59,256 bases of DNA, from the NCBI GenBank assembly GCA_017882455.1, contig JADGPL010000019.1:1-59256 (forward strand). Direction: 5' to 3'. Of the stretch, positions 1 through 8,555 are shown piece after piece. The translations under genes and the position numbers were made by a program. The number at the start of each line of letters is the position of its first letter. Within the stretch, counting starts at the first letter, position 1. Source of the DNA: Solirubrobacteraceae bacterium. GTDB taxonomy: Bacteria > Actinomycetota > Thermoleophilia > Solirubrobacterales > Solirubrobacteraceae. The notes beneath the pieces were generated by a model. That model ran no database searches and was not told where the DNA came from. It saw nothing but the letters and a program-made list of their open reading frames with translations.

Positions 1-77
1 AGTCCTGCCCGTTCATCCATCGGCCACCGCTGCCACACTGATGCTTTGACGCCATTGCAAGCGTGCGGGGAGCCTAG

Positions 78-401
78 TGCGAGGCTCTCGCTCGGGACGG
101 CGGAGCGCAGATCGCCGATGCCCACGGCCGGGTGCTGGCTCGCCGCGATGGCTCCGAAGGCTCGGGCTACGTGATCGCCGACGTCGACGCGCAGCGAACG
201 GAGCCGCGCGAGCAGGTGCCCGACCGCTTCTGGCTGCACCGCCGCGGCGCGGTGGGGGCCATCGCGTGGAACACCGAGCGCCTGCTGGGCCGGCGCTGGT
301 ACGCCCGACACGTGCGCGGTCGCCCTCCCCTTACGCTCGACCCTGCACCGCTCCGCGCCGGACGCGGCGACGACTCACTCACCCGCATCCGTAGTCCGTG
401 A
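78..401 (+). pseudogene. C-terminal remnant of a carbon-nitrogen hydrolase (nitrilase fold)
   Basis: The open frame that follows an in-frame stop at 75-77 reads GGAQIADAHGRVLARR, then GYVIADV and PDRFWLHRRG. This resembles the last part of actinobacterial carbon-nitrogen hydrolases, where a ...G..I.D..G.VLAR strand is followed by a conserved GYVIADV. The catalytic Glu, Lys and Cys of the family lie upstream and are not encoded here, because two in-frame stops (39-41 and 75-77) interrupt the frame. It is therefore a decayed tail rather than a working enzyme. Assignment rests on remembered family patterns; a short distinct protein starting at 132 is the alternative. Confidence 0.4.
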
Positions 402-472
402 AGTTTGCGAAGAGCTGGTCCAGTCTCTCTGCGATGCGTCCGGAAGACCTCGTCGAAGGCCGCCGTGGGGAC

Positions 473-1429
473 TCAGGGTGTCAGCGCGGCCACGAGCTCG
501 CCGGCGGGTCGGATGTCGCGGATGCGCGCGACGGTCTGGCCGGCGTAGAGCGCCCCGGCGTCGAGGAGGTGATCGTTTCGGTCGTCGGTGGCCGTGATCG
601 GCGTCAGCAGGCGGCTTCCGGGATGCTGGGCGCGGATCATGCGCTCCTGCATTGCAGCCGGAATGTAGCGCGCGCCGAAGGCCGAGAGGCGGTTGAGCGC
701 GCGGTTTGACGCGGGGCCGCGGGTATCGCTCCTCAGCCAGCGCTCGGTCGCCGCATTGCGCAGCACGCGGTGGGGCGCCGGCCAGCCCAAACCGAACAGC
801 TCCGTGAGGACCGTCTCGTCGGCCTCGACCAGCCGCTGCTTATAGCGTGGGTGCGCTCGGCTCTCGTCAGAGAGCAGGAAGCGCGTGCCTGCCACAGCCG
901 CCACCGCCCCGGCATCGAGGGCGCGTTGAACATCGTCGCGTTCTGCGATCCCGCCCGCGAGCAGCAGCGGGTAGTCGCGCGGCAGCGCAGAGCGGACCTC
1001 CTGGAGCAGGTCGAGTGCCGGCGTGGTGCCCCGAACATGGCCGCCTGCCTCCACGCCCTGGACGATCACTGCGTCGGTGCCCGCGGCGTGAGCGGACCTC
1101 GCCTCCGCGGCGGAGCCGCACTGGTGCAGCCACACTTTCGGCGTGCGTCGCTTCGGCGCGCCCCAGAAGGTTATGACCGCGTCGGCGCTGGCCGCGGCCA
1201 CGAACCAATCGCGCCGCGCGAAGGGAAGCAGCAAGTTCACCGCGATCGGCCGTCCTGTCAGCACCCGCGCCGCCGCGAGCTCGCGCGCTATGTTCGCCGC
1301 CCCGTTGACCGCGATCGTTCCAAGGCCACCGGCGTGCGAGACGGCGGCTGCCAGCTCGTGTCGGCTCAGCCCACCGCCCATCGGGGCTTGCACGATAGGC
1401 GCCACGACCCCGATCCGCTCAAGGATCAC
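473..1429 (-). CDS. nitronate monooxygenase (NMO/2-nitropropane dioxygenase family)
   Basis: The 318-residue protein has the family layout of an FMN-binding TIM barrel. The N-terminal PIVQAPMGGG (11-20) is the first FMN loop, QGVEAGGH (124-131) holds the conserved His, LLLAGGIAERDDV (155-167) binds phosphate, and AAVAGTRFL (177-185) closes the barrel. Members oxidise alkyl nitronates or act as NADH-quinone reductases, and substrate cannot be read from sequence. The length is normal for the family. It stands alone, between a nitrilase-like remnant and a hemerythrin-like remnant. Confidence 0.9.
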   Translation of the reverse strand: MILERIGVVAPIVQAPMGGGLSRHELAAAVSHAGGLGTIAVNGAANIARELAAARVLTGRPIAVNLLLPFARRDWFVAAASADAVITFWGAPKRRTPKVWLHQCGSAAEARSAHAAGTDAVIVQGVEAGGHVRGTTPALDLLQEVRSALPRDYPLLLAGGIAERDDVQRALDAGAVAAVAGTRFLLSDESRAHPRYKQRLVEADETVLTELFGLGWPAPHRVLRNAATERWLRSDTRGPASNRALNRLSAFGARYIPAAMQERMIRAQHPGSRLLTPITATDDRNDHLLDAGALYAGQTVARIRDIRPAGELVAALTP

Positions 1430-1488
1430 ACTTGAAGTCTGCCAAAACCCGTCCCATCACGCTGGGATCCTGGTGCGCTCGCTGGAGG

Positions 1489-1689
1489 TCAATGCGCGGC
1501 ATCGCGTATGCGATCGCCAAGCGTCTGGAGCTCGGTCTCGGGGATCGTCGCCTCGATCAAAGGGAAGACCTCGTGCTCCTCGAGCTGTTCGCTTGGCTGG
1601 CAGCCACACCGGCCGGCGTCTGAACGGGCGCTGACAAGGTGCGTGGTAGGCTTGCGCCCGCTTGCCGCTGCCCCCGTTTCCCATCCCAT
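1489..1689 (-). pseudogene. hemerythrin-like C-terminal remnant
   Basis: The minus-strand frame ends with EQLEEHEVFPLIEATIPE, which matches the helix of hemerythrin/HHE proteins that carries an iron ligand (EEHEVFPLIE). Only about 35 residues look genuine; the residues before them do not resemble a helical bundle and the other HHE motifs are missing. The stretch sits directly before the oppositely oriented methyltransferase and overlaps its first codons, as expected for leftover sequence at a rearrangement point. Probably not functional. Confidence 0.4.
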
Positions 1690-2759
1690 TGCCTCTTGTG
1701 CGCGCTGGGCTTGGATTGCGCCGGCGCGTACTGGATGTCGCCGATCTGGTGTTGCCCGCGGAGGGCGCGTTGTGGGACTTGGTAGCGGGGATGCAGCGCA
1801 CGATGCTCGCGGGAGTGCTCGTCACCTCGGGGCTCGCGGATGCGCTCGGCGAGCGTGCACGGGATCCTGGCGTGCTGGCCAGCGAGCTTGAGCTCGAGAC
1901 TGGCGTGACGATCCGTGTGTTGCGAGCCGCGGCCGCCTCGCGTTTGGTGCGCTTCGACGGCGAGGGTCGTGTGCGGCTCTCGCGGATCGGCGCGCCGTTG
2001 CGCACGGATCATCCGCGTTCGATCGCCTCTTGGGCGGCCTATGTCGCGGCGCCAGCCAACTTCCGGGGGTACGCGGAGCTCGAGGCACAGCTGCGCGAGG
2101 GCGCCGAGCCGTCTGGGCACCGGCGCGCGTTTGGAAACTCGACCTGGGAGTACTTCGGCGAGCATCCCGAGGAGGGCGCTCGCTTCGGGCGCGCGATGCG
2201 CGAGCTGACCGCGATCGACGTCGCGGCGCTCACGCGCAGATACCCGTGGCCGCACCGTGGCGTCATTTGCGATGTCGCGGGCGGTATCGGCACGCTGCTG
2301 GCGGCGATCATGAAGCGACGACCCTCCGCCCGTGGGATCCTCGTCGACTCACCCGATGTGCTCGCCGAGGCTGAGAGCTTCCTGCGCTCGCAGGGACTGG
2401 CGGAGCGGGTCGAGCGGCGTCCCGGCGATCTATTCGGCGAGCTCGATGTGCGCGCCGACGTGTACGTCATGAAGTGGATTCTTCACGATTGGAGCGACGC
2501 TGCGTGCCGCGACATTCTGGCCCGTGTGCGGGCGACGATGCCGGCTGGCGCGAGAGTGCTCACGATCGACCAGCACCAAGAGCCGGACTGGCCGAGCCCG
2601 GTCACTTCGATGGTGGACCTCCACATGCTCATCGACTGTGAGGGTGGCCGTGAGCGTTCGCCCGGTGAGGTTCACGAGCTGATGCGGGACGCCGGACTGC
2701 ACCCGGGACGGGTTCGCCACGCGGGGCTGCACATGCTGGTGGAGGGTGTCGCGAGCTAG
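1662..2759 (+). CDS. SAM-dependent O-methyltransferase (acetylserotonin/hydroxyneurosporene type)
   Basis: The 365-residue protein has an N-terminal winged-helix dimerisation region (about 35-115) and a C-terminal Rossmann methyltransferase domain. DVAGGIGTL (204-212) is the SAM-binding loop, and KWILHDWSD (271-279) contains the His that acts as general base in plant-type and bacterial class I O-methyltransferases. Members methylate hydroxyls of phenolics, polyketides or carotenoids, and the acceptor is unknown here. The start is uncertain: 1662 is TTG and a GTG at 1698 is an alternative, because the first dozen residues are a Pro-rich run. No partner biosynthetic gene is adjacent. Confidence 0.85.
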   Translation: MPLPPFPIPLPLVRAGLGLRRRVLDVADLVLPAEGALWDLVAGMQRTMLAGVLVTSGLADALGERARDPGVLASELELETGVTIRVLRAAAASRLVRFDGEGRVRLSRIGAPLRTDHPRSIASWAAYVAAPANFRGYAELEAQLREGAEPSGHRRAFGNSTWEYFGEHPEEGARFGRAMRELTAIDVAALTRRYPWPHRGVICDVAGGIGTLLAAIMKRRPSARGILVDSPDVLAEAESFLRSQGLAERVERRPGDLFGELDVRADVYVMKWILHDWSDAACRDILARVRATMPAGARVLTIDQHQEPDWPSPVTSMVDLHMLIDCEGGRERSPGEVHELMRDAGLHPGRVRHAGLHMLVEGVAS

Positions 2760-2766
2760 CCCGGGG

Positions 2767-2921
2767 CCTAGTAGTACTTTGTCAACTCGCCTCAATCGGC
2801 CGGATTTGGCTCGACACGACATCGACGGCGAGAATCCTGCATTGGCTTGGTTGAGCGGATCTTCAGGTCCGATATGCCCGGGAATCGGCCCAAAGCACCA
2901 ACCCGACAAAGCACTACTAGG
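2767..2921. mobile_element. MITE-like element with 17-bp terminal inverted repeats
   Basis: CCTAGTAGTACTTTGTC at 2767-2783 is repeated in inverted orientation at 2905-2921 (GACAAAGCACTACTAGG) with one mismatch. The two ends enclose about 120 bp with no convincing coding capacity. Long inverted ends on a short non-coding body are what a miniature inverted-repeat element or a solo insertion-sequence remnant looks like. No clear target duplication flanks it. It lies just after the O-methyltransferase stop. Confidence 0.5.
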
Positions 2922-2924
2922 GGA

Positions 2925-2953
2925 CGGTCTCGTCATCGTCCGTGACGAGACCG
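2925..2953. terminator. strong hairpin, possible terminator
   Basis: CGGTCTCGTCA (2925-2935) and TGACGAGACCG (2943-2953) form a perfect 11-bp stem with a 7-nt loop. There is no U-tract, which is usual in high-GC actinobacteria. It follows the O-methyltransferase and abuts the right end of the short inverted-repeat element. Confidence 0.5.
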
Positions 2954-3050
2954 CTGACACGCCCTCTGGGTTTCCGGTTTCCGGGGCGTCGTCGGCACCA
3001 TAGCGGCACAAGTTGCGCGCGGGGCGGGCGCGGCTTATCCTTTGCCGCCG

Positions 3051-3272
3051 ATGGAGCGTTCCGCCGATTTCAAGCATGTCGTGGAGGCGTTCGCCACGGC
3101 GCTGGCGGAGGCGGTTCCGAATCTGTCCCACGAGGAGCGCGCTGAGGCGACGCGCCATTTCGGAGACTCGCTCGCGGTGATCGCCGAGCACACGCCCGGC
3201 GAGGCGATACCGACCGTGCGGCGAATCGTCGAAGCGACCGCGCGAGCGCTCGGTTCGGACTCCTCCACCTGA
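3051..3272 (+). CDS. small hypothetical protein
   Basis: A 73-residue acidic, mostly helical frame (MERSADFKHVVEAFATALAE...) with high G/C at third positions, consistent with real coding. An ATG at 3051 is preferred over the in-frame codon at 3042. No family is recognised and there is no signal peptide or membrane segment. It is followed by another small gene on the same strand. Confidence 0.5.
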   Translation: MERSADFKHVVEAFATALAEAVPNLSHEERAEATRHFGDSLAVIAEHTPGEAIPTVRRIVEATARALGSDSST

Positions 3273-3395
3273 CTGCCGATCCCTTCTCAGCGGGGATCTG
3301 CCGGTCGAACCGCGCGAGTCGCTTGAGGCGCTCCCGCGGGGGGAGTGATCCGATGACGCAACGGGACCGAAGCGATGTAGGCTAGGCTCGAGGAC

Positions 3396-3551
3396 ATGGG
3401 ACTACTTGAGCTGCTCATAATTATCCTGGTGCTCGCCGCCATCTTCGGCGGCATCGCCGTCAGTCCGCTGCTGTTCGTCCTGCTGATCGTCGTGGTCGTG
3501 ATCCTGTTCACCAGGGGCGGGTTCGGCTATCGCCGAGGGGGGCGCCTGTAG
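3396..3551 (+). CDS. small single-pass membrane protein
   Basis: ATG at 3396 opens a 51-residue protein with two adjoining hydrophobic stretches (LLELLIIILVLAAIFGGIAV and a Leu/Val/Ile-rich run) ending in a Gly/Arg-rich tail. Such short hydrophobic proteins with a basic tail are common in actinobacteria, often near stress genes. Function unknown. It is too short to be called by length alone, but composition and start position support it. Confidence 0.6.
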   Translation: MGLLELLIIILVLAAIFGGIAVSPLLFVLLIVVVVILFTRGGFGYRRGGRL

Positions 3552-3650
3552 GCTGTCTCGGACCACCGGTCGACGAATGCTCCGGTGGCCTGTTGCGGAG
3601 GGCGCCGCAGGAGCAGAAAAGACCTAAGGAAGCGAGCGGATGGAGGCGAC

Positions 3651-3893
3651 ATGACGGACGACGCGAACGCCCCGGGCTACTTCGTGCTCAGGCAGGAAGA
3701 TAACGAGACGTGGAAGCTCATCACCCAGTTGATGGAGCCAGTCGAGGCGGCCAATCGCGAGGAGGCCATCGTCAAGGCCACCGAGGGTCTTGACGCCAAG
3801 GAGCAGAACGGCGCGTTCCTGGTTCTCTCCGAGAACGAGTACGCGCCGATCAACCGCACCGTGCAGCCGACGACGATTGACAAGTTCCAGTGA
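3651..3893 (+). CDS. hypothetical protein, 80 aa
   Basis: The start at 3651 is favoured over an upstream codon at 3585 because GGAGG lies directly before it with normal spacing. The protein is small, acidic and soluble (MTDDANAPGYFVLRQED...), with no recognised domain. Codon use is typical of the chromosome. It shares its strand with the small membrane gene upstream. A hairpin at 3971-3991 may end the unit. Confidence 0.65.
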   Translation: MTDDANAPGYFVLRQEDNETWKLITQLMEPVEAANREEAIVKATEGLDAKEQNGAFLVLSENEYAPINRTVQPTTIDKFQ

Positions 3894-3970
3894 TGGCCCG
3901 GTTGTCCTCGCTCAGGTAAGGCTGGAACGACCGACACCCGCGACGCCCCCCACGCATACTTAGGCGTGCA

Positions 3971-3991
3971 GAGGGCCTAGGAGAGGCCCTC
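3971..3991. terminator. hairpin terminator
   Basis: GAGGGCCT and AGGCCCTC form a perfect 8-bp stem around a 5-nt loop, about 80 bp after the 80-residue protein gene. No U-tract is present. Confidence 0.4.
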
Positions 3992-4191
3992 ACCCGAGCG
4001 TTTCGGCCCGTCTCATCTCCGTAGAATACGTCGACGTCGCCTGGAAACGCGACGGCGGGCAGAGCTCACCGACTGGCGCGGTAGCGGAACACTGCATCGA
4101 TCAGGAGATCGACATGGGCTTTAACCGGTACCGCGAGCAGGCTGGCAGGCTCGCGAGCCTCCGCTCTGGGGGCTGCGGGTAGGCTCTGTGG

Positions 4192-5643
4192 GTGGCGAGA
4201 GGCTTGGTTGAGCGCGTGGATGGGTGGGCAGGTCAGGGGATCGAGGTCGCGATCGGTGGGCATCATCGTCGCAGGCTGCGGCGGGTTGGCCGGATTGATC
4301 AGTTGGATCCCCCACGTGGCTCATCGCTGTGGGCTGCCGGCGATCCGCCGCCGCGCGCGGGGTGCGCGCTTGACGTGTTGGTTGACGGTGGGGAGGCGCT
4401 GCCGCGCATCGCTGAGGCGCTGAGGAGCGCTCGCTCGCATGTGTATATCGCCGGGTGGCACATCACCCCTGATTTTGGGCTTACGCGTGATGATCAGGCG
4501 ACTCGACTGCGCGATCTGCTCGGTGATCTGGCCGAGCGAGTCGAGGTCAGGGTGCTGCTGTGGGGGGGAGCGCCGCTTCCGGTCTTCACGCCGGCTCGCG
4601 CGGCCGTGCGCCACGTGCGCGAGGAGCTCACCCGGGGCACACGCGTTCAATGCGCGCTTGACTTCCACGAGCGGCCGATGCATTGTCACCACGAGAAGCT
4701 CATCATCGTGGACGGCGAGGTCGCGTTCGTTGGCGGAATCGACCTGACCTCTCTCGGCGGCGATCGTTTCGACAGGAGTGATCATTCGATGCGCGGCCGG
4801 CTGGGATGGCACGATGCCTCCAGCCAGGTGCGCGGCCCGGCGGTCGCCGATGTCGCGGCGCACTTCGCGGCCCGTTGGCGCGAGGTGACCGGCGAGCAGG
4901 TGCAGGAGACGCCGTCGCCAGCCGCCGCTGGCGAGGTGGAGCTCCAGGTAGTGCGGACCGTCCCTGAGAAGATCTACGACTTCTTGCCTCGGGGTGATTT
5001 TCGCATCTTGGAGGCTTACACCTGCGCGCTGCGATCGGCGCGTGAGCTTGTCTATCTCGAGAGTCAGTTTCTTTGGTCGGCACAGGTGGTCGAGATCCTC
5101 GCCACTAAGCTTCGCGAGCCGCCGAGCGAGGACTTTCGCGTCGTCGTGTTGCTGCCGGCAAAGCCGAACAACGGCGCGGACACGACACGGGGCCAGCTGG
5201 GGGCCTTGGCTGGCGCCGACAATGGCGCCGGTCGCTTTCTTGCTACGACAATCTCAGCCCGCAGCGGCGGGCTCAGCGGCGCGCTGTACGTTCGCGCCAA
5301 GATCGGGATCGTCGACGATGCCTGGCTGACGGTTGGTTCGGCCAACCTCAACGAGCACTCGTTCTTCAACGACACCGAGATGAACATCGTGACTTGCGAT
5401 TCCACCCTCGCACGCGAGACCCGGCTACGGCTCTGGGCCGAGCATTTGGAGCGCTCGGTCGAGGGAGTCTCCGGCGAGCCGGCTGGAGTCATCGACGAGT
5501 TGTGGCGCCCGATCGCCGGCGAGCAGCTCGAGCGCCGAAAGCGCGGCGAGCCCCTAACCCATCGCCTCCAGGAGCTCCCCGGCGTCTCGCGCCGCTCGAT
5601 GGGACTCCTTGGACCCCTTGACAGCCTGGTTGTTGACGGCTGA
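4192..5643 (+). CDS. phospholipase D/cardiolipin synthase family protein with an altered second HKD motif
   Basis: The 483-residue protein has two phospholipase D repeats. The first catalytic motif is intact: HEKLIIVD, with H167, K169 and D174, followed by GGIDL. The second reads RAKIGIVDD followed by GSANLNEHS, so the expected His is Arg368 (codon CGC at 5293-5295, one base from CAC). In this family both His residues are normally needed, one as nucleophile and one as acid. The protein may therefore be inactive or catalyse something else. Family members act on phosphatidyl head groups or nucleic acids. The GTG start at 4192 and the unconserved first 50 residues are uncertain. Confidence 0.85.
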   Translation: MARGLVERVDGWAGQGIEVAIGGHHRRRLRRVGRIDQLDPPRGSSLWAAGDPPPRAGCALDVLVDGGEALPRIAEALRSARSHVYIAGWHITPDFGLTRDDQATRLRDLLGDLAERVEVRVLLWGGAPLPVFTPARAAVRHVREELTRGTRVQCALDFHERPMHCHHEKLIIVDGEVAFVGGIDLTSLGGDRFDRSDHSMRGRLGWHDASSQVRGPAVADVAAHFAARWREVTGEQVQETPSPAAAGEVELQVVRTVPEKIYDFLPRGDFRILEAYTCALRSARELVYLESQFLWSAQVVEILATKLREPPSEDFRVVVLLPAKPNNGADTTRGQLGALAGADNGAGRFLATTISARSGGLSGALYVRAKIGIVDDAWLTVGSANLNEHSFFNDTEMNIVTCDSTLARETRLRLWAEHLERSVEGVSGEPAGVIDELWRPIAGEQLERRKRGEPLTHRLQELPGVSRRSMGLLGPLDSLVVDG

Positions 5644-5851
5644 ATCTGGCCGGGGCTCGCAATGATCCGCACAAGCGAGTAGAGTCGTTGTTGGACGGTC
5701 GCTGACCAAGCCGACCAGCCGTCGCTGAGCTTTTGCCGTCGCTGCGACTAGCCGATTTCGATTGACCTCCGCCCGCGTGGATCCCTTCGGGGTTCGCGAC
5801 CCGCCGGGCATTGTCCCGGAAGGGATGGAAGACCAACAGGAGGTTCCTCTC

Positions 5852-6247
5852 ATGTTCAGAGCGAGACCAGCAAGCTCTGCTTCGGAAGTCGATCCGGATG
5901 GTCGGCCGGTCGAAGTGCCGCGCCGGCAGCGTAGGCGTGAAGGTGGCGGCGTGGGAGCGCTCGGGCAAGGCGCGGATTTGCTCGTGCGCGTCGTTCAGCT
6001 CGTTGTGAGCATCGTCGTGTTGATCATCGTCGCGGGGATTCTGCTGGTGGTACTCAAGGCCAATCCGGCCAACAGCATCGTCTCGGAAGTCCACAGCTGG
6101 GCACGCTGGCTCGCCGGCCCGTTCGACGGCATGTTCAGCTTCCACAGCGCCAACACCGCTATCGCTGTCAACTGGGGCATCGCAGCGGTCGTCTACCTGC
6201 TCGTGGGCGGACTGATCGCGCGGCTAATCGGCCGCACCCACCGCTAG
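5852..6247 (+). CDS. small integral membrane protein, two predicted TM helices
   Basis: The ATG at 5852 is preferred because CAGGAGG lies 7-8 bases before it. The 131-residue protein has a charged cytoplasmic N-terminus (about 1-35), a long hydrophobic helix (VVQLVVSIVVLIIVAGILLV), a polar loop and a second helix near the C-terminus (WGIAAVVYLLVGGLIARLIG). Function unknown. It lies 42 bases upstream of a CsbD gene on the same strand, so both may belong to a stress-related set. Confidence 0.75.
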   Translation: MFRARPASSASEVDPDGRPVEVPRRQRRREGGGVGALGQGADLLVRVVQLVVSIVVLIIVAGILLVVLKANPANSIVSEVHSWARWLAGPFDGMFSFHSANTAIAVNWGIAAVVYLLVGGLIARLIGRTHR

Positions 6248-6289
6248 CGCCCACCCGGGCGCTCCTCGTCCACTCAACCAGGAGGTTTT

Positions 6290-6472
6290 ATGACCGACAA
6301 GAACATCGATAAGGCGAAGGGTCGCGTGAAGGAGGCTGCCGGCGCGCTGACCGGAGACAGGCGCCTGAAGAACGAAGGGCGCGTCGACCAGGCCAAGGGC
6401 TCTGCCAAGAAAGCCGTGGACAAGGCCGCCGACACCCTCACCGGCCGCAAGAGAAACAAGAAGCAGACCTAG
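6290..6472 (+). CDS. CsbD family stress-response protein
   Basis: The 60-residue Lys/Ala-rich protein matches the CsbD pattern: an N-terminal DKAKGRVKEAAGALTGD repeat, followed by a related GRVDQAKGSAKKAVDKA repeat. In other bacteria CsbD-like proteins are abundant general-stress proteins of unknown mechanism. A GGAGG sits 5 bases before the ATG. A tiny membrane peptide gene follows within 45 bases on the same strand. Confidence 0.9.
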   Translation: MTDKNIDKAKGRVKEAAGALTGDRRLKNEGRVDQAKGSAKKAVDKAADTLTGRKRNKKQT

Positions 6473-6512
6473 ACATGCGCGAGCCAACTCAACCAAGCGT
6501 TGGGAGGTGACC

Positions 6513-6599
6513 ATGCTCACGATCCTCCTCATCGTCATCGTAGTTCTGCTGCTGACCGGCGGAGTCGGCTACAGACGTCGCAGCCGCCGCAGCTTGTAG
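6513..6599 (+). CDS. 28-residue hydrophobic membrane peptide
   Basis: ATG 6513 follows a strong GGGAGGTGA site and opens a 28-residue peptide. It has one hydrophobic helix (MLTILLIVIVVLLL), then GGVGY and an Arg-rich tail. Layout and context (small membrane and CsbD genes just upstream) match the tiny stress-related membrane proteins common in this group, and the overall pattern recalls the 51-residue protein at 3396-3551. The peptide is short, so the call rests on the ribosome site and composition. Confidence 0.6.
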   Translation: MLTILLIVIVVLLLTGGVGYRRRSRRSL

Positions 6600-6833
6600 A
6601 AGCGAGAACGCCAGGATCCCCGGCGGTCACCACGATGATCGTCACGAGGTGGTCTCGCAGCCGACGATGCGTGGGCGTCGCTGCGCGGAGAACATTACGA
6701 AACTCGCGGGCAGCGGACCCTAGGACTCGAAGCGGCATCGAGTCAATCGTCGCGGGCGCGCCGGACGCATGTAAAAGTGCTCCGCGGGCTTCTGGAAACC
6801 GGTTCGCGGCAGGCCCGCCACACGGTCAGCCGG

Positions 6834-7250
6834 CTACGTAGCGCTCTTCTTCATGAAGTGGTCGTGGATCGCTTCGGTCAGCTCAGTGTTCTCCACGACC
6901 AGTCTGTGGGTCGTTACACCTAGATCGTGTAGGTGCTCGACCTGCTTGTCTTGAACGTTCCCCTGCGCGTTCTGCGCGACGAGAATCGCGATCATCGCAA
7001 GCCACTGCATGATGCCGCCGACAGCGAGCAGCATCAGGTTGTATGGGTAGTTGTCGCCCGCGACGGTGACCCCGAGCCCGGCCATCCAGACCGCGAAGCC
7101 GATGATGCTGGCGTAGAACATCCACATCGAGCCCACCGTCGTGGCGATCACGTTCGCGACCTTGTCGTTCAAACCGGTGCGTTCGTTGGCCAACTTGGGC
7201 GGCTTCGGATGCTGGAGCGGCTGCGCCATTCTGGTCTTCTTCGCCGCCAC
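6834..7250 (-). CDS. DUF1003 family membrane protein
   Basis: The 138-residue protein has the DUF1003 hallmarks: two transmembrane helices (SMWMFYASIIGFAVWMAG and a second around LLAVGGIMQWLAMIAI) joined by a short loop with NYPYNLM, then a C-terminal helix rich in N, Q, H and E (AQNAQGNVQDKQVEHLHD). The family is widespread and uncharacterised. It is transcribed away from the gene at 7377, with about 125 bp between them for divergent promoters. Confidence 0.85.
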   Translation of the reverse strand: MAAKKTRMAQPLQHPKPPKLANERTGLNDKVANVIATTVGSMWMFYASIIGFAVWMAGLGVTVAGDNYPYNLMLLAVGGIMQWLAMIAILVAQNAQGNVQDKQVEHLHDLGVTTHRLVVENTELTEAIHDHFMKKSAT

Positions 7251-7376
7251 ACTGTCGGGGTCCTGCCGGCTCTGGCGCAGTCGTGCGATGAACTGCTGCG
7301 GTTGCGCCTGCCACTACGCAACTTGCAGGCACGTCTGCTTCTACGACGAGTGCCAGGCGCGGGCTACGATGGCGTC

Positions 7377-7727
7377 GTGCTCCAGCTAGTACTCAAACGT
7401 TCGTGGGTCAAGCGCTTCGCGCATGGCTTTCCGGTGGTCGGGCTATTTTTGGCCGCCGAGGTCGGCCTGATGGCTAGGGGGCACTTTGCCAAGCTCAACG
7501 GTGCTCAACGTCGCCGGCTCCTCGCCCTCGTGCGCCAGACGCGAGGGCGGCCGAGCTCACTGAGCGAAGCTGAGCGCCAAGAGCTGAGCGCCCTCGTCGC
7601 GACCCTCGAGCCACGCCTGTTCATCGGCTCAGCGGTCACGCGGCTTAGCCCTGTGCCAATGCCGAAGCGACTGCTTTACGGGGCCCGTGGCAGCGCTGCG
7701 AGGATGGCAGCAGCTCGACGTCGTTGA
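7377..7727 (+). CDS. actinobacterial hypothetical protein, 116 aa
   Basis: A GTG at 7377 gives a 116-residue protein with N-terminal KRSWVKRFAHGFPVVGLFLAA, a short hydrophobic segment, then GAQRRRLLALVRQTRGRP and SEAERQELSALVATLEPRLF. The helical Leu/Arg pattern is familiar from conserved actinobacterial proteins of unknown function. Codon use is normal. It is divergent from the DUF1003 gene. Confidence 0.65.
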   Translation: MLQLVLKRSWVKRFAHGFPVVGLFLAAEVGLMARGHFAKLNGAQRRRLLALVRQTRGRPSSLSEAERQELSALVATLEPRLFIGSAVTRLSPVPMPKRLLYGARGSAARMAAARRR

Positions 7728-7794
7728 CGACGCCCCACGCCACTGTTGGGACGAACGTGGTGGTCCCGCTGCTCCGCGCGAGAAGGACTACAGC

Positions 7795-8268
7795 TCAGCT
7801 AATCGCAGCCTCTCTCGAGTTTTCGCCACATCCGTACCGCCGGCCCGAACCGCGGTTGCACATGTTCGCCGGCAACGAACCCCACACCTCGTAGAAGGGG
7901 AAGTTGCGCGGGTGAGCGACGACGGTCACCTGCTGGCCGCCTGTGGCCGTGGCGTGCACCGCGGCGTCCTCGACCAGTACCCGGCCGACGCCCCGGCGCA
8001 ACATCTCCGGATCGACGAAGAGGTCGCCGAGCTCACAGACGCCGCGTCCGCCCTCAGCCGCGACCGAGAACCCGAGCAGCTCCCCGCCGTTGCCGACCGC
8101 GACGCGGACCCCTCTCTGGCGATCGCGTCTGGCGCGACCCCCCAGAGCGTCGGGATGAGCCTCGAGGACGACGCGATCCTCCGCCCACACCCACGAAGAT
8201 CGCCCATGCAACTCGCCCAGGGCGCCCCGCTCGAGGGGCTCCGCGCACCTGATTCCCGCGATCACGGC
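7795..8268 (-). CDS. GNAT family N-acetyltransferase
   Basis: The frame contains the GNAT core: GELLGFSV (strand 4), CELGDLFVDPEMLRRGVG (strand 4 to the acetyl-CoA loop, with R-R-G-V-G as the pyrophosphate-binding motif) and HPRNFPFYE near the end. The ATG at 8268 is preferred because family members start shortly before the first strand; an open frame continues to 8508 but its extra residues look non-coding. The last 25 residues (MCNRGSGRRYG...) do not resemble a normal end, so the tail may be altered. Acceptor unknown. Confidence 0.75.
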   Translation of the reverse strand, partial: AVIAGIRCAEPLERGALGELHGRSSWVWAEDRVVLEAHPDALGGRARRDRQRGVRVAVGNGGELLGFSVAAEGGRGVCELGDLFVDPEMLRRGVGRVLVEDAAVHATATGGQQVTVVAHPRNFPFYEVWGSLPANMCNRGSGRRYGCGENSREAAIS

Positions 8269-8555
8269 CATGTCCGCAGGTTCCCAAAACATCGCGACGG
8301 CGGCCACGCGCCGCGCTTCCGCATTGCGCGGCGAAGCGAAAATCTCCATCGGTGTCCCGCTCACGCCCCAGTTGGACGAGCACCGGGGCTGCCGTCGCGC
8401 GAGGCGAGCGCTTCCGCTTGACCCTGCGCAAGCGGGTATGCACCGATCTTCGGCTGGTGTGCTCGCAAATCGTCCAGGCGTGGGCGGGCTGGCACTCGCG
8501 TATTTCACTCTCCACGGTTGTGTCCACGGTGCCGGCTGGCACGGGATACGGTTGA

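Noticed and set aside
6933-7376. A long plus-strand gene opposite the DUF1003 gene
   Set aside because: Its residues are Arg/His/Asp-rich and unstructured; the DUF1003 protein on the minus strand is the real gene and only the part from 7377 is coding.
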